DNA of 64,000 nucleotides from Roseibium sp. (GCA_017643215.1 JAEPNV010000011.1:1-64000), one strand, 5' to 3'. Shown: positions 33,331-44,301, counted from the first letter of the stretch. Notes: a model not told the origin generated them from the sequence alone. Translations and numbers: made by a program.

Positions 33331-34275
33331 TCAGGCGCCCGCCTTCGCCTCCAGCACATCCCAGACCAAAGCGGCGACGTCCGGGCCGCCGAGGTTCTTG
33401 ATCGCGCGGATGCCGGTCGGGGCGGTAACGTTGATTTCCGTCAGCCAGCCGTCGATCACATCGATGCCGACCAGGATCAGGCCTTTCTCGCGCAGCGACG
33501 GCCCGAGCCGCGCGCAGATGTCGCGCTCCCGCTCCGTCAGGTCACTGTCCGTCGGCGCGCCGCCGCGCACCATATTTGACCTCAAGTCGCCTTCGGCCGG
33601 CACCCGGTTGACCGCGCCGGCGAATTCCCCGTCGACCAACAAGATTCGCTTGTCGCCATGGCGCACATTGGGCAGGAATTGCTGGATCACCCAGGGCTCG
33701 CGGAAGGTCGCGGCGAAAAAGTCATAGAGCGAGCCATAATTGAGATCATCGCGGGTGATCCGGAAGACCGCCGCGCCGCCATGACCGAACAGCGGCTTCA
33801 TGACGATGTCGCCGTATTCGGCGCGGAAGAGGTCGATTTCATCCTTGTCGCGGGTCACCAGGGTCGGCGGCATCAGATCGGCGAATTCCGTCACAAAGAG
33901 TTTTTCGGGCGCGTTGCGGACCTCGGTCGGATGGTTCACGACCAGCGTGCCGGGGTGGATCTTGTCGAGAATGTGCGTGGCCGCGATGTAGGAAAGGTCA
34001 AAGGGCGGATCCTGACGCATCAGGACAACGTCCATCTCGCGCATGTTCCTGCGTTTTTTGGGGTGAAGGGTGTAGTGATCGCCTTTGTCGTCGCGGACGG
34101 TCACAGGCTCCAGCCCGCAATAGACATCGTCGCCAATCATTGCCAACTGGCCGGGCGTGTAGTGAAAAAGCTCGTGGCCGCGGGCCTGGGCCTCCAGCAT
34201 CAGGGCAAAGGCGCTGTCACCAGCAATGTTGATGGAGGAGATGTGGTCCATCTGGACCGCGACCTTGAGGGCCAT
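33331..34275 (-). CDS. gshB: Glutathione synthetase
   Basis: 314 residues, the normal length. It begins [26 protein letters not shown], the typical GshB N terminus, and shows the ATP-grasp elements [30 protein letters not shown] and the metal-binding [12 protein letters not shown]. It joins gamma-glutamylcysteine and glycine in glutathione synthesis. It is the last gene of the minus-strand set rsmI-yraN-gshB, an order common in alphaproteobacteria. Confidence 0.97.
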   Translation of the reverse strand: MALKVAVQMDHISSINIAGDSAFALMLEAQARGHELFHYTPGQLAMIGDDVYCGLEPVTVRDDKGDHYTLHPKKRRNMREMDVVLMRQDPPFDLSYIAATHILDKIHPGTLVVNHPTEVRNAPEKLFVTEFADLMPPTLVTRDKDEIDLFRAEYGDIVMKPLFGHGGAAVFRITRDDLNYGSLYDFFAATFREPWVIQQFLPNVRHGDKRILLVDGEFAGAVNRVPAEGDLRSNMVRGGAPTDSDLTERERDICARLGPSLREKGLILVGIDVIDGWLTEINVTAPTGIRAIKNLGGPDVAALVWDVLEAKAGA

Positions 34276-34382
34276 AAAAAAGAACTCCCGGCGGGGGCGC
34301 CGCGGCCGGCGCTGTTGGGATCAGGACTGGTCGGTCCAGATATGCGGTCGGCGATCCGGTTTGTCCAGATCGGGCCCGAACT

Positions 34383-34790
34383 CTAATCATCTGCCTGAAA
34401 CGCGTTTTCGACCCGCTCGGGCCAAGCAAGGGGCCGGACGATCATCACATCGAACCGGAGTGTATAAAACCCGGCCTTGGGATGTTCGGCCACGAAGATC
34501 TTCGCCGCCTTGACGATCCGCCTGCGGCTGGCCGGTGTCACCGCGTCGAGCGCCGCGTCCCGGGTCCGGCGGGCCTTGACCTCGATGAACGCGACGGTCT
34601 TGCGTTTCTTGGCGATCAGATCGATTTCGCCGGCCTTGGTCTTGTAGCGCTGCTTGAGGATCTGCCAGCCGGTCAGCCGCAATGCCCAGGCCGCGCGCGC
34701 TTCGGCGGACAGGCCCAGGCGGTAGGCCGCTTCGCGCTTGCCGGATACCTTGTCCGTCGATCCGCCCTGGCGACCCATCTCACACCCCAT
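34383..34790 (-). CDS. yraN: YraN/UPF0102 family nuclease-like protein
   Basis: 135 residues (or 131 from the ATG at 34778, which directly follows the rsmI stop). The restriction-endonuclease-like core is visible: RYKTKAGEIDLIA with the catalytic Asp, and VAFIEVKAR with the Glu-x-Lys pair. The family is universal in bacteria but its role, thought to be in DNA processing, is not settled. The start at 34790 overlaps rsmI by 11 bases; co-transcription is evident either way. Confidence 0.9.
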   Translation of the reverse strand: MGCEMGRQGGSTDKVSGKREAAYRLGLSAEARAAWALRLTGWQILKQRYKTKAGEIDLIAKKRKTVAFIEVKARRTRDAALDAVTPASRRRIVKAAKIFVAEHPKAGFYTLRFDVMIVRPLAWPERVENAFQADD

Positions 34791-35688
34791 CCGCCTTCAG
34801 GTCGAGCGCACGCTTGTAAAGCGCGGCGCGATCAAGACCGGTCGCCTTGGCGACGGACTTGGCGGCGGCGCTTACCGGCATGTCCGCAAGCGCTTCGCGA
34901 AGCAATTCGTCCGCATCCGCTGCATCAACCTCTGGCATTGCCACCGGCGGGCCGATGAGAACGACGATTTCACCCTTGACGGTTTCAGTCTCAAACCGGT
35001 CCACAAGACCGGCCAGCGTGCCGCGCTCGAACGTCTCAAACCGTTTTGTCAGCTCCCGCGCCACAACGGCCGGCCGGTCACCGCCCAAAGCATCCGCCAT
35101 GGCGCGCAAGGATGCGCCGAGGCGATGGGGTGATTCAAAAAACACGAGCGTTGCCGGAACGGCGGCAAGTTCGGCCAGGCGCGCGCCTTTGGGCCCGCCC
35201 TTTTGCGGCAGGAACCCGGCAAACAGCACCGTGTCGCTCGCCAATCCCGACCCCACCAATGCGGCCAGCGGCGCGGACGCCCCCGGCACCGGGACGACCT
35301 TCAATCCAGCCTCCAGAACCGCGCGAACAAGGCGGTATCCCGGATCGGATACCAGTGGCGTTCCGGCGTCGCTTACCAGCGCGACCGGCTCGCCGCGCTC
35401 CAGCATTTCTAAAAGTTTTGGACGCTGTCTTTCCGCATTGTGCTCATGATAGGCCACAAGCGGCGTCTTCAGCCCGAAGCGCTGAGTCAACCTCGACGTC
35501 ACCCGTGTGTCCTCACAGGCAATCACCGCGGCCGCCGCCAGCGTTTCCAGCGCGCGGACAGTGATGTCCCCCAGATTGCCGATCGGGGTCGACACCACAT
35601 AGAGCGCCGGCTCCAGCTTCGGCGCGTCGAACGCATGGGCCGACAGGACAAAGCGCCTCGGTCGGTCTGCGGTTTCGGCATCATCCAT
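34780..35688 (-). CDS. rsmI: 16S rRNA (cytidine(1402)-2'-O)-methyltransferase
   Basis: 302 residues. The SAM-dependent tetrapyrrole-methylase fold starts LYVVSTPIGNLGDITVRALETL, followed by CEDTRVTSRLTQRFG, VSDAGTPLVSDPGYRLV and FFESPHRLGASL, all RsmI hallmarks. It methylates the ribose of C1402 in the decoding centre of the small ribosomal subunit. It is first of the rsmI-yraN-gshB set and divergent from the LppC-like lipoprotein gene. Confidence 0.96.
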   Translation of the reverse strand: MDDAETADRPRRFVLSAHAFDAPKLEPALYVVSTPIGNLGDITVRALETLAAAAVIACEDTRVTSRLTQRFGLKTPLVAYHEHNAERQRPKLLEMLERGEPVALVSDAGTPLVSDPGYRLVRAVLEAGLKVVPVPGASAPLAALVGSGLASDTVLFAGFLPQKGGPKGARLAELAAVPATLVFFESPHRLGASLRAMADALGGDRPAVVARELTKRFETFERGTLAGLVDRFETETVKGEIVVLIGPPVAMPEVDAADADELLREALADMPVSAAAKSVAKATGLDRAALYKRALDLKADGV

Positions 35689-35865
35689 GCCCGGCTCTCC
35701 TCATCGGCAAGGGCGGCAGGCTTTTGAAACCGCCTTGCCCCCGCGCGCGCATTCAAGTGTATTTCGTGAACTGCGATCCGGACAGTCCCTTGATCTGCCC
35801 GGGAAAACTGGACACGCTCTTGGGGAATCCTTAAGAGTTTGGCAAGATTTGATGAGGAGGCAGAG

Positions 35866-37077
35866 GTGCGGGGAATTCTTCTGGGCAAAAGGCTGAACCG
35901 TCTTGCGCGCGCCGCCGCCGTCGGCTTCAGTGCGCTCGCTCTTGCCGCCTGTCAAGGCTCCTCCCTCGGATCCCTGCCCGGCCTGTCCGTGACGCCCGAT
36001 ACGCCGCCACAGGCAACGGGCGACGTGCTTGGAACGGGATCTGTGCGCGTCGGGCTTCTGCTCCCATTGAGTGCGGGCGGAAACGCCACCTCGGTCGCCA
36101 CCGTCTTCCGCAATTCGGCGGAGCTTGCGCTTGCCAACTTCCCGAACGCCAATGTCCAGATTCTCGTCAAGGATACCGCCGGCACCAGCCAGGGCGGCCG
36201 CGCGGCGGCGCAGTCCGCGATCGCCGAGGGGGCCGAATTCCTGCTTGGGCCGGTTTTCGCCCAGGCCGTCTCCGGAGCAGCGGCCACGGCCCGGTCCTCC
36301 GGCATCCCGGTGGTGGCGTTTTCAACAGACACCTCCGTTGCTTCCCGCGGCGTCTATCTCCTCAGTTTTCTCCCGGCCGGTGATGTGACACGGATTATCG
36401 GCTATGCGGCGAGCCAGGGCCGGCGGTCCTATGCGGCGCTGATCCCCGACAACACCTACGGATCGGTGGTTGAAGCCGCGTTCCGGCAGGAGGTCGGCCG
36501 GGCCGGCGGCCGGATCGTCTCCATTCAGCGGTACAGCGCGAGCGGCACGGACACCGCGGACTTGGCGGCCAAGGCGCGCACGCTCGCGGACGCGGCGAAC
36601 CAGATCGATGCGCTGTTCATTCCAGCCGGCGGCGGGGTTCCGGCGCTGGCAGTTCAAACGCTTACCGGCGCCGGTGCCAATCTGGGCAATGTCAAACTGC
36701 TGGGCACCGGGCAGTGGGACACCGCGCAGATCAAGTCCAGCCCGGCGCTTGCCGGCGGCTGGTATCCGGGGCCGGACGAAAACGGATTTCAGGCGTTCGC
36801 CCAGCGCTATCAGACGACCTATGGCACACCGCCGCCGCGTAATGCGACACTTGCCTATGACGGTGTCACCCTTGCGGCGGGGCTGGTGCGTTCGGCCGGC
36901 CAGCAACGCTTTTCGCTCAGCGTCTTGACCAACCGCGACGGCTTTATCGGCATCGACGGGCTGTTCCGCTTCCTGCGCAATGGCCAGAACGAACGCGGTC
37001 TTGCGGTCTATCAGCTCACCGGCTCGGGGACCCAAGTCGTTTCGCCCGCCCCCCGCGACTTCAGGTCGGGGACGTGA
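35866..37077 (+). CDS. LppC/LpoA-like lipoprotein (penicillin-binding protein activator family)
   Basis: 403 residues from the GTG at 35866, preceded by GAGGAGG; a TTG at 35839 is open but would put charged residues before the signal. The N terminus is a lipoprotein signal peptide with lipobox LAAC. The rest is a periplasmic-binding-protein fold of the branched-chain amino acid receptor type (RVGLLLPLSAGGN, LLGPVFAQAVSGAA, NTYGSVVEAAFRQE), as in the C-terminal half of LpoA, which activates PBP1A. The TPR-like N-terminal half of E. coli LpoA is absent, as usual in alphaproteobacteria. It overlaps coaBC by 4 bases. Confidence 0.85.
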   Translation: MRGILLGKRLNRLARAAAVGFSALALAACQGSSLGSLPGLSVTPDTPPQATGDVLGTGSVRVGLLLPLSAGGNATSVATVFRNSAELALANFPNANVQILVKDTAGTSQGGRAAAQSAIAEGAEFLLGPVFAQAVSGAAATARSSGIPVVAFSTDTSVASRGVYLLSFLPAGDVTRIIGYAASQGRRSYAALIPDNTYGSVVEAAFRQEVGRAGGRIVSIQRYSASGTDTADLAAKARTLADAANQIDALFIPAGGGVPALAVQTLTGAGANLGNVKLLGTGQWDTAQIKSSPALAGGWYPGPDENGFQAFAQRYQTTYGTPPPRNATLAYDGVTLAAGLVRSAGQQRFSLSVLTNRDGFIGIDGLFRFLRNGQNERGLAVYQLTGSGTQVVSPAPRDFRSGT

Positions 37078-38351
37078 GCGACACGGGGCCGCCGTCCCCG
37101 GACGAGGGGCCGGCGCTGCGTGACAAACGCGTTGTTTTGATCATCAGCGGCGGCATTGCAGCCTATAAATCGCTGGATCTGATCCGCCGGCTTCGCGAAC
37201 GCGGCGCTCATGTCATTCCCATCATGACCAGGGGCGCGCAGCAATTCATCACGCCGCTCGCGGTCGGCGCGCTTGCCGCGGACAAGGTCTACACCGATCT
37301 CTTCGACCGGGAAGCGGAGCACGATGTCGGCCATATCCGCCTTGCCCGCGACAACGATCTGATCCTGATCGCCCCCGCGACCGCCGATTTGATGGCCAAG
37401 ATGGCCCACGGGATCGCCGATGACCTGGCGACCGCCGTGCTTCTGGCGACCGACACGCCGGTTCTGCTGGCACCGGCCATGAACCCGAAAATGTGGTCGC
37501 ATCCGGCGACCAAGCGCAATGTCGAGACACTGCGCGGCGACGGTCTTTTCTTTGTTGGCCCGGACCAAGGCGAGATGGCCGAAAGCGGTGAAGCCGGTGT
37601 CGGGCGCATGGCCGAACCGCTTACGATCGCGGATGCCGCTGAGGCGCTCCTTTCGCAAAGTCCGGAGGCGGAACGCGGAAGCGCACAACACAAGCCACTT
37701 GCCGGTCGCCACGTCGTGATCACATCGGGCCCGACACATGAACCGATCGACCCGGTGCGATACATCGCCAACCGGTCCTCGGGAAAACAGGGCCATGCGA
37801 TCGCCGCCGCGGCCGCAAAAGCCGGGGCGAGGGTCACGCTGATTTCCGGGCCGGTGACCGTTGCCGAACCCGAGGACGTCACCACCATCCACGTGGAATC
37901 GGCCCGCGACATGCTGCAGGCGGTCAAGGACGCCCTGCCGGCGGACGTTGCGATCATGGCCGCGGCCGTCGCCGACTGGCGGGCGGCGGCGGATACGGGC
38001 CACAAGATCAAGAAGGACGGGTCCGGCGCGCCGCCGGCGCTTGATCTCGTTGAAAACCCGGACATCCTGGCGACCATCGGCCATCACGACACTCTAAGGC
38101 CGCTGCTTCTGATCGGCTTTGCCGCTGAAACACAGAACCTTGTCGACAATGCGCGGTCGAAACTTGCCCGCAAACGGGCCGATTGGATCGTCGCCAACGA
38201 TGTCGGCCCGGACACCGGCGTGATGGGCGGCGATGCAAACACGGTCCGGATCGTGACGGCCGATGGGATTGAGGACTGGCCGAGAATGGACAAGACCGAG
38301 GTCGCCACACGGCTGATTACCAAAATTGGCGACTTCCTGTCCAGCCGGTGA
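37074..38351 (+). CDS. coaBC: Bifunctional phosphopantothenoylcysteine decarboxylase / phosphopantothenate-cysteine ligase
   Basis: 425 residues, GTG start overlapping the lipoprotein gene as GTGA. The N-terminal flavin-binding CoaC domain has VVLIISGGIAAYKSLDLIRRL, the active-site His in EHDVGHIRLA and PAMNPKMW (substrate-binding PxMNxxMW). The C-terminal CoaB domain (from about 205) has ITSGPTHEPIDPVRYIANRSSGKQG and AAAVADWR. The protein carries out two steps of coenzyme A synthesis. Confidence 0.97.
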   Translation: MSDTGPPSPDEGPALRDKRVVLIISGGIAAYKSLDLIRRLRERGAHVIPIMTRGAQQFITPLAVGALAADKVYTDLFDREAEHDVGHIRLARDNDLILIAPATADLMAKMAHGIADDLATAVLLATDTPVLLAPAMNPKMWSHPATKRNVETLRGDGLFFVGPDQGEMAESGEAGVGRMAEPLTIADAAEALLSQSPEAERGSAQHKPLAGRHVVITSGPTHEPIDPVRYIANRSSGKQGHAIAAAAAKAGARVTLISGPVTVAEPEDVTTIHVESARDMLQAVKDALPADVAIMAAAVADWRAAADTGHKIKKDGSGAPPALDLVENPDILATIGHHDTLRPLLLIGFAAETQNLVDNARSKLARKRADWIVANDVGPDTGVMGGDANTVRIVTADGIEDWPRMDKTEVATRLITKIGDFLSSR

Positions 38352-38391
38352 CAAGCCGTCTTGCCTTCCGGCGCTCAAGGCGCTTGAGAGC

Positions 38392-39210
38392 TTAGCTTGC
38401 GCGTGGAACCGCGCCCCGTGACGGTGCCGAAAAGCTGAAATAGCTCATGCTGAGGCTGCCATGCGCATAGCTACGGTGAAGCAGCTCGGGACGCGCGCCG
38501 TCGCCGGCGGCCCCAAATGCAAAGAACAGCGGCAGCAGATGCTCTTCCGTTGGATGCGCCGTGCGAAAATGCGGCGCCTGATCCAGATCCAAAAAGTATC
38601 CGATGTCGCCGGCTTGAAGACCTTCATCGATCCAGGCATCAAACGCCGTCGCCCAATCGGGCGGCGCTGTGCCCTCCGGCTCGATCGCTTTCAGATTATG
38701 GGTCGTGCTGCCGGACCCGACGATGAGGACGCCGTCATCAGCGAGCGGGGTAAGGCTTCGGCCCAGCGCGAAGACGCTTTCGGGCGTGCTGCCATGGGGC
38801 AGGGAGAGGGCAACCACGGGAATGCCGGCATCCGGAAATGCCAATGACAAGGGCACCCATGCACCATGATCGAGCCCCCAGGACGCATCCTGGCGCGTCG
38901 TGTGCCCACTGTCGGTTAAGCACTGTGTGACCGCCTGCACCAGCTCCGCCGTCGCCGTCGCCGGATAGGAAATCTCATAGAGTGCGTCCGGAAAACCGCG
39001 AAAATCATGGATCGTCTTCAGTGATCCGGGTGCGCTGACCCGAAGGTCCGGTGTTTCCCAATGCGGCGACAGAACCACGATCCCCGTCGGACCCGGACGC
39101 CCGCCAGCAAAACCTTTCAGGAAATGATGCGCGGGTATATCCGCCGTCGCCAGGGTCGGCGCGCCGTGCGCCAAGAAGACGGGGGCAATCGGACCTGTTT
39201 CAATTTTCAT
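38392..39210 (-). CDS. ygiD: DODA-type (4,5-DOPA dioxygenase-like, class III extradiol) dioxygenase
   Basis: 272 residues from the ATG at 39210, preceded by GGAG; the frame is open far upstream but without homology. Metal ligands of the YgiD/DODA family are visible: His15 (LAHGAPTLA), His50 (LSPHWET), WGLDHGAWVPL and GSGSTTHNL. The family opens catechol rings using Fe or Zn at a class III extradiol site; the physiological substrate in bacteria is usually unknown. It is divergent from dut and convergent with coaBC. Confidence 0.9.
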   Translation of the reverse strand: MKIETGPIAPVFLAHGAPTLATADIPAHHFLKGFAGGRPGPTGIVVLSPHWETPDLRVSAPGSLKTIHDFRGFPDALYEISYPATATAELVQAVTQCLTDSGHTTRQDASWGLDHGAWVPLSLAFPDAGIPVVALSLPHGSTPESVFALGRSLTPLADDGVLIVGSGSTTHNLKAIEPEGTAPPDWATAFDAWIDEGLQAGDIGYFLDLDQAPHFRTAHPTEEHLLPLFFAFGAAGDGARPELLHRSYAHGSLSMSYFSFSAPSRGAVPRAS

Positions 39211-39509
39211 GAGGCGCTCCATCGTCTTCAAGTGGCGGCACCACCAACTTCGCCGCTGATCGGACTTCAATACCGCTGAACAGGCAATGTGGCGATAAAC
39301 TCTGACACCGGAAGCACAATAGATGTGGAATGATCGTTCACGGTTTTCCGACCAATTTCCAATTCCGGCCGGAGGCACTAACAAGGAAACGCACACGGCC
39401 GTCTTCGTCGCGCTTTCCAAAAGGACTGCGATATGACGCCCTGACCTCAAACCGCGTGCCTGTCCAACTGGGCGCCAGCCATTGCCGGAGCCGATTCGCT
39501 GGAGATGTG
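39211..39509. other. 299-base gap between ygiD and dut
   Basis: No gene or clear regulatory motif is seen. Frames that extend into it from both sides lack coding character. It must hold the promoters of the two divergent genes. Confidence 0.5.
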
Positions 39510-39956
39510 ATGACCGTTCGACTGGAGATACAACGGCTGCCGCACGCCCGCGACTTGCCGGCACCGGCCTATCAGTCCGAAATGGCGGCCGGTCTTGACC
39601 TTGTCGCCGCCGTCGAAGACGCGGTCGAGCTGGCGCCGGGCGCCCGCAGCCTCGTGCCAACCGGGATCGCGATGGCGCTGCCGCCCGGTTTTGAGGGTCA
39701 GGTCCGGCCGCGGTCCGGCCTCGCGGCGAAGAACGGCGTCACGGTGTTGAACACGCCCGGCACCATCGACGCGGATTACCGCGGAGAGGTGAAGGTCATT
39801 TTGATCAACCTGGGATCCGAACCCTTCACCATCGAACGGGGACTGAGGATCGCGCAATTGGTCATCGCGCCGGTCATCCAGGCAACGATCGTGGAGGTCG
39901 ACAGTCTGAGCGGGACAGCGCGCGGCACGGGCGGATTCGGCTCAACCGGGGGTTAA
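39510..39956 (+). CDS. dut: dUTP diphosphatase
   Basis: 148 residues from the ATG at 39510, behind GGAG. All five dUTPase motifs are present: motif 1 around [16 protein letters not shown] (motif 2), [14 protein letters not shown] (motif 3), [10 protein letters not shown] (motif 4) and the C-terminal [10 protein letters not shown] (motif 5). The trimeric enzyme converts dUTP to dUMP, keeping uracil out of DNA. It follows coaBC in many alphaproteobacteria; here ygiD is inserted between them. Confidence 0.97.
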   Translation: MTVRLEIQRLPHARDLPAPAYQSEMAAGLDLVAAVEDAVELAPGARSLVPTGIAMALPPGFEGQVRPRSGLAAKNGVTVLNTPGTIDADYRGEVKVILINLGSEPFTIERGLRIAQLVIAPVIQATIVEVDSLSGTARGTGGFGSTGG

Positions 39957-40121
39957 ACAGATCCAGCGATTGGCCCCCTGCCAACACGCATCGCGTTTTT
40001 GAGACCGGTTTATTTTCGAATCATCCGGGCCTTAAATGCGCGTTGGGGCCGTACTATGTTAGCGCAACGCCCGGACCAGCGGGCCGAGAACAATTCTGCA
40101 AATTCGCACAAGGAACTGGAC

Positions 40122-41081
40122 ATGAGCGCACATCCACCGGGCCGGGGACGTATCTTTTCCTCCATCACAGAAACCATTGGTGATACGCCCATCGTCCGGT
40201 TGGACAAACTGGCGCACATTCATGGCGTCAAAGCGCATCTGTTGGCCAAACTGGAATTCTTCAATCCCATCGCCAGCGTCAAAGACCGGATCGGCGTCTC
40301 CATGATTGAAACCATGGAACGCGATGGGGTCATCGAGCCTGGAAAATCAGTGCTCGTCGAACCGACGTCCGGGAACACTGGCATCGCGCTTGCCTTCGTG
40401 GCCGCCGCACGGGGCTACCGGCTGATCCTGGTGATGCCGGAGACCATGTCGGTCGAACGGCGCAAAATGCTCAGGATCATGGGCGCCGAGCTCGAACTGA
40501 CCGACGGTGCGAAGGGGATGAAGGGCGCGATCGCCCGCGCCTCGGAATTGATCGGGGAAATCCCGAACGCGGTCATGCCGCAGCAGTTTCAAAATCCGGC
40601 CAATCCGGAGATCCACCGCCAGACGACCGCGGAAGAGATCTGGAACGACACCAACGGGGCGATCGACGTGTTTGTGTCGGGGATCGGCACCGGCGGAACC
40701 ATCACCGGCGTGGCGCAGGTGCTTAAACCGCGCAAACCGGATCTACATGTGGTGGCCGTTGAACCCACGGACAGCCCGGTCCTTTCGGGCGGCGATCCGG
40801 GCCCGCATAAGATCCAGGGGATCGGTGCCGGTTTTGTGCCAGGTGTGCTGGACACCGCCGTTTACGACGAGATCCAGACCGTCGGCAACGACGAGGCCAT
40901 GACCATGGCCCGGGAAATCGCGGTGACCGAGGGCATCCCTGTGGGCATTTCGTCCGGCGCGGCGGTTGTGGCGGCTGTCCGGGTGGGGCAGCGAAACGAG
41001 ATGGCGGGAAAGACCTTGGTGGTCATCATCCCATCCTTTGCAGAACGCTATCTTTCCACGGCGCTGTTCGAAGGGCTTTAG
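40122..41081 (+). CDS. cysK: Cysteine synthase A (O-acetylserine sulfhydrylase)
   Basis: 319 residues; the ATG at 40122 follows AAGGAAC. The PLP lysine is in [11 protein letters not shown], the substrate loop is [12 protein letters not shown], the phosphate-binding loop is [10 protein letters not shown] and the C-terminal PLP serine is in GISSGAAV. It makes cysteine from O-acetylserine and sulfide. Its last 4 bases overlap the 3' end of the convergent GNAT gene. Confidence 0.96.
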   Translation: MSAHPPGRGRIFSSITETIGDTPIVRLDKLAHIHGVKAHLLAKLEFFNPIASVKDRIGVSMIETMERDGVIEPGKSVLVEPTSGNTGIALAFVAAARGYRLILVMPETMSVERRKMLRIMGAELELTDGAKGMKGAIARASELIGEIPNAVMPQQFQNPANPEIHRQTTAEEIWNDTNGAIDVFVSGIGTGGTITGVAQVLKPRKPDLHVVAVEPTDSPVLSGGDPGPHKIQGIGAGFVPGVLDTAVYDEIQTVGNDEAMTMAREIAVTEGIPVGISSGAAVVAAVRVGQRNEMAGKTLVVIIPSFAERYLSTALFEGL

Positions 41082-41674
41082 ACCACACTCTTGGTCATCT
41101 TGGTCCCTGACTTGAAACCGAAGAGACCGGCAAGCGGGCCGGTCCCTTCGGTTTCTTTGGCGACAAAACCGGCCCGCTCATAGAGCGCGCGGGCGCGCGG
41201 ATTCGTATCAACCACATCGAGCCAGATCTCGCGTATGTCGCGGCGCTGCGCCTCTTTGATGATCGCCTCCAAGAGTGCGCCACCGATCCCCTCGCCGCGT
41301 CTGTCCGCAGCAACAAAAATCCCGTCAATCAACAAGATGCCAGGTCCTATGCTGCGCTCCAGCGTACTGAGCGCAAGGGCCCGCCAAAGGCCGCCGAAAA
41401 GCCCGTAGACCTTGAACATCGGCCCGAAGCCACCTTCCGAAAAGGATCCTTCTTGGGACTTGAAACCGACAATCCCCAGAAGCTGCCCGGTCCGGTCCAC
41501 CGCGCTGATCGCGAACCGCGGATCAAGGATATTCCCTAACAGTTCGAGCGCCTTTTGTTCCGGCGCCAGGACTTTGCCGAGTTTACCGGCAAAAGCCCGC
41601 CAGTAGAGGAGGGCGGCGCGGGCGCGCTGGTTTTCGGAAAATCCCGGCCGGATGTCAAAGCCGGTCATCAACAC
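41078..41674 (-). CDS. GNAT-family N-acetyltransferase
   Basis: 198 residues. The acetyl-CoA-binding motif A is at about 120-150 ([28 protein letters not shown]), followed by the motif B-type stretch [19 protein letters not shown]. The N-terminal half ([31 protein letters not shown]) is a longer, less common extension. The substrate is unknown. The start may be the ATG at 41674 or 41668; the gene follows the YbjQ-like gene by 6 bases and is probably co-expressed with it. Confidence 0.88.
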   Translation of the reverse strand: MLMTGFDIRPGFSENQRARAALLYWRAFAGKLGKVLAPEQKALELLGNILDPRFAISAVDRTGQLLGIVGFKSQEGSFSEGGFGPMFKVYGLFGGLWRALALSTLERSIGPGILLIDGIFVAADRRGEGIGGALLEAIIKEAQRRDIREIWLDVVDTNPRARALYERAGFVAKETEGTGPLAGLFGFKSGTKMTKSVV

Positions 41675-41680
41675 CGCCGC

Positions 41681-42001
41681 TCAGCGCACAACCACGGCCG
41701 TGCCGGTGGTGCTGACCATCAGCATGGACCCGTTTTGACCGACCGTCTCATAGTCGATGTCAACGCCGATGACGGCATTTCCGCCGAGCATCTGGGCCTT
41801 TTCCTGCATTTCCGCCAGGGCGATTTCGCGCGCTTTGGCAAGCTCCTCCTCGTAGGCCGCCGACCGGCCGCCGACGATGTCCCGAATGCCGGCAAAAATG
41901 TCCTTGAAGAGGTTCGCCCCCAGAATCGCCTCGCCGGTCACAAGACCCTTGTAGTCAACGATATCCCGACCTTGCAGGGTGTTTGTGGTGGTGACGATCA
42001 T
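41681..42001 (-). CDS. YbjQ/UPF0145-type putative heavy-metal-binding domain protein
   Basis: 106 residues from [14 protein letters not shown] (ATG at 42001, preceded by AAAGGAG). The family pattern is clear: [40 protein letters not shown] and [11 protein letters not shown]. The family forms pentameric rings of unknown role; the metal-binding label is historical. The frame is open upstream but outside the family start. Confidence 0.92.
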   Translation of the reverse strand: MIVTTTNTLQGRDIVDYKGLVTGEAILGANLFKDIFAGIRDIVGGRSAAYEEELAKAREIALAEMQEKAQMLGGNAVIGVDIDYETVGQNGSMLMVSTTGTAVVVR

Positions 42002-42098
42002 GAGCGTGCTCCTTTGGCTCTTTTGTTCACCGCAGATAGGTTGGGCGCGGAGGCCGAACAAGGCAGGCCGCCGGCAAACGACAGCTGCTTCCGTTCCG

Positions 42099-43067
42099 TC
42101 AGCCGGCCGCGATCGATCGTTGATGCAAGACGCGGCCGAGCGTGTTCATCAGGATCTGTGCGGCAAGGATCCCGGTGGAACCCGTCGGATCATAGTCCGG
42201 CGCCACCTCGACCAGATCGACCCCGACGATCGTTCCGCGCTTGGCCAGGCCATCGATGAACTCTAACACCTCATAGTATTCGAATCCGCCGTGGCTCGGC
42301 GTTCCCGTTCCCGGCGCGATCGAGGGGTCAAATGCGTCGATATCGATGGTGAGATAATACCGGCCGTTTGCCGGAATGCGGTCGAGCATGCCGGCAACGC
42401 CTATCCTGCGGAAGTGCCGGACCGACTGAATGTCCGATCCCATGCGCCGGGCGTCCTCATAGCCCTCCCGCGCGGTGGAGGAGACGTTCCGGATGCCGAT
42501 TTGGCTGAGCCCGGTCACATAGGATTTTTCCGCCGCCCGCCGCATCGGATTGCCGTGGCCATAGCGAACGCCATGGCGCTCATCGACGAAATCAAGATGC
42601 GCGTCGATCTGGACGACATGGATCGGCTCCTGGCCATCAAACGCGGTGATGCAGGGGATATTGACCGAATGATCGCCGCCAAGGACGACCGGCAGCGCGC
42701 CGGCCTCCAGGATCTTGCGAACACCAAATTCGATGTTGGCATGGCTTTGGATCGTGTCAGTGTGGATGATGTCGGCATCGCCGAGGTCCACAATCCGGGT
42801 GGCTTCGGCCGGCAGATATGTCACATCATCTTCAAAATCGTATGCCCCGGCATGGCCAAAGGAAAACAGGGTCGAGGCCTCGCGGATCGCACGCGGACCC
42901 ATGCGCGCGCCGGACCGCCACTGCGTGCCAAGGTCAAACGGCGCCCCCAGGACCGCAACATCGGCGTCGATCGCGTCCCAATCAGCGAGATAGGGGAATT
43001 TGCCGAACGTGCAAATCCCGACAAAGGGCAGGTTGAGGCGGCCGTGCTGATAACCGTGTAATGTCAT
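42099..43067 (-). CDS. speB: Agmatinase / guanidino-acid ureohydrolase
   Basis: 322 residues from [17 protein letters not shown] (ATG at 43067 behind GGGAG). Arginase-fold manganese ligands are complete: [16 protein letters not shown] and DIDAFDPS. It hydrolyses agmatine, or a related guanidino compound such as guanidinobutyrate, to an amine and urea. Length and motifs do not separate agmatinase from guanidinobutyrase, so the symbol is tentative. It lies 54 bases after trpS on the same strand. Confidence 0.88.
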   Translation of the reverse strand: MTLHGYQHGRLNLPFVGICTFGKFPYLADWDAIDADVAVLGAPFDLGTQWRSGARMGPRAIREASTLFSFGHAGAYDFEDDVTYLPAEATRIVDLGDADIIHTDTIQSHANIEFGVRKILEAGALPVVLGGDHSVNIPCITAFDGQEPIHVVQIDAHLDFVDERHGVRYGHGNPMRRAAEKSYVTGLSQIGIRNVSSTAREGYEDARRMGSDIQSVRHFRRIGVAGMLDRIPANGRYYLTIDIDAFDPSIAPGTGTPSHGGFEYYEVLEFIDGLAKRGTIVGVDLVEVAPDYDPTGSTGILAAQILMNTLGRVLHQRSIAAG

Positions 43068-43121
43068 GAGGATCTCCCGGGTGCATCTTTCGGAAGACCG
43101 TAGAGGTTTCAATGCTGTCCG

Positions 43122-44198
43122 TCAGCGCACGTCCAGAAATCCGACGATTTTTCTCACATCCCGCAGAACCGGCTCGGCGATTTCAGAGGCTTTTTCCGCC
43201 CCATCCTTCAAGATCGCGTCAATTTCACCCGGAGACTCCAACAATCGGCGCATTTCCTCGGTGATCGGTGTCAGTTTGGCGACGGCAAGATCCGAAAGCG
43301 CCGGCTTGAACTCGGAGAACTGGCGGCCGCCAAAGTCTTTTAGGACCGTCTGCTTGTTCGATCCGTCAAGCGCGGCGTAGATGCCGACGAGATTGTCCGC
43401 TTCCGGGCGCGTTTTAAGGCCTTCCACGTCGCCTGGAAGGGGTTCTGGATCCGTCTTGGCCTTGCGGATCTTCTTCGCGATCATGTCCGCGTCGTCGGTC
43501 AGGTTGATGCGCGACAGGTCCGACGGATCGGACTTCGACATTTTCTTCGTGCCGTCGCGGAGCGACATGATCCGCGCGGCCTCGCCGGCGATCAACGGCT
43601 CAGTGATCGGGAAGAACAGTTCCGGCGGCAGTTCGTTGGAGGGCGTCGGATTGGGCACGCCAACGCCCAGCTCCTGGATCCGGTCCGAAAAATCATTGTT
43701 GAATTTCTGAGCGATATCGCGCGTCAGTTCCAAATGCTGCTTCTGGTCATCGCCGACCGGCACATGCGTGCCGCGGTAGGCCAGAATGTCCGCCGCCATA
43801 AGCGTCGGGTACGCAAACAGGCCGACCGACGCGTTTTCCTTGTTCTTTCCCGCCTTTTCCTTGAACTGCGTCATCCGGTTGAGCCAGCCCATCCGCGCAA
43901 TGCAGTTGAAAATCCAGGCCAGTTCGGCGTGTTCCTTGACCTGGGACTGGTTGAAGATGATCGCCTTTTTCGGATCGATCCCCGACGCAAGATAGGCTGC
44001 GGTGACTTCGCGCGTCGCCTGCGACAGCTCCTTTGGATTCTGCCAGGCCGTAATGGCATGCAGATCCACGACGCAAAAGATCGACGGCATTTCGTCCTGA
44101 AGCGGCACGAACCTTGAGATCGCGCCGATATAGTTGCCGAGGTGGAGATTGCCGGTCGGTTGGACACCGGAAAAGACACGGGGCTGGAACGCCGTCAT
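43122..44198 (-). CDS. trpS: Tryptophanyl-tRNA synthetase
   Basis: 358 residues. The class I signatures are present: [18 protein letters not shown] (HIGH-type) and [10 protein letters not shown] (KMSKS), with the ATP/Trp-binding [20 protein letters not shown]. It charges tRNA-Trp. It is part of the conserved minus-strand block glnD-murJ-trpS, 103 bases after murJ. Confidence 0.97.
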   Translation of the reverse strand: MTAFQPRVFSGVQPTGNLHLGNYIGAISRFVPLQDEMPSIFCVVDLHAITAWQNPKELSQATREVTAAYLASGIDPKKAIIFNQSQVKEHAELAWIFNCIARMGWLNRMTQFKEKAGKNKENASVGLFAYPTLMAADILAYRGTHVPVGDDQKQHLELTRDIAQKFNNDFSDRIQELGVGVPNPTPSNELPPELFFPITEPLIAGEAARIMSLRDGTKKMSKSDPSDLSRINLTDDADMIAKKIRKAKTDPEPLPGDVEGLKTRPEADNLVGIYAALDGSNKQTVLKDFGGRQFSEFKPALSDLAVAKLTPITEEMRRLLESPGEIDAILKDGAEKASEIAEPVLRDVRKIVGFLDVR

Positions 44199-44301
44199 AA
44201 ATTGTCCCTTGCTTGACAGAGCCGGATGGAAGGGCCCGTTTTGGAGTTATTCGGGTGCCGACGGTCATAGGGCAGCGGGAAAGCCGTTGGCAAGGCCAAG
44301 A

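Noticed and set aside
38352-38391. CTCAAG-GCG-CTTGAG hairpin between coaBC and ygiD as a terminator
   Set aside because: Only 6 bp with a 3-base loop and no T-run on either strand; too weak to call.
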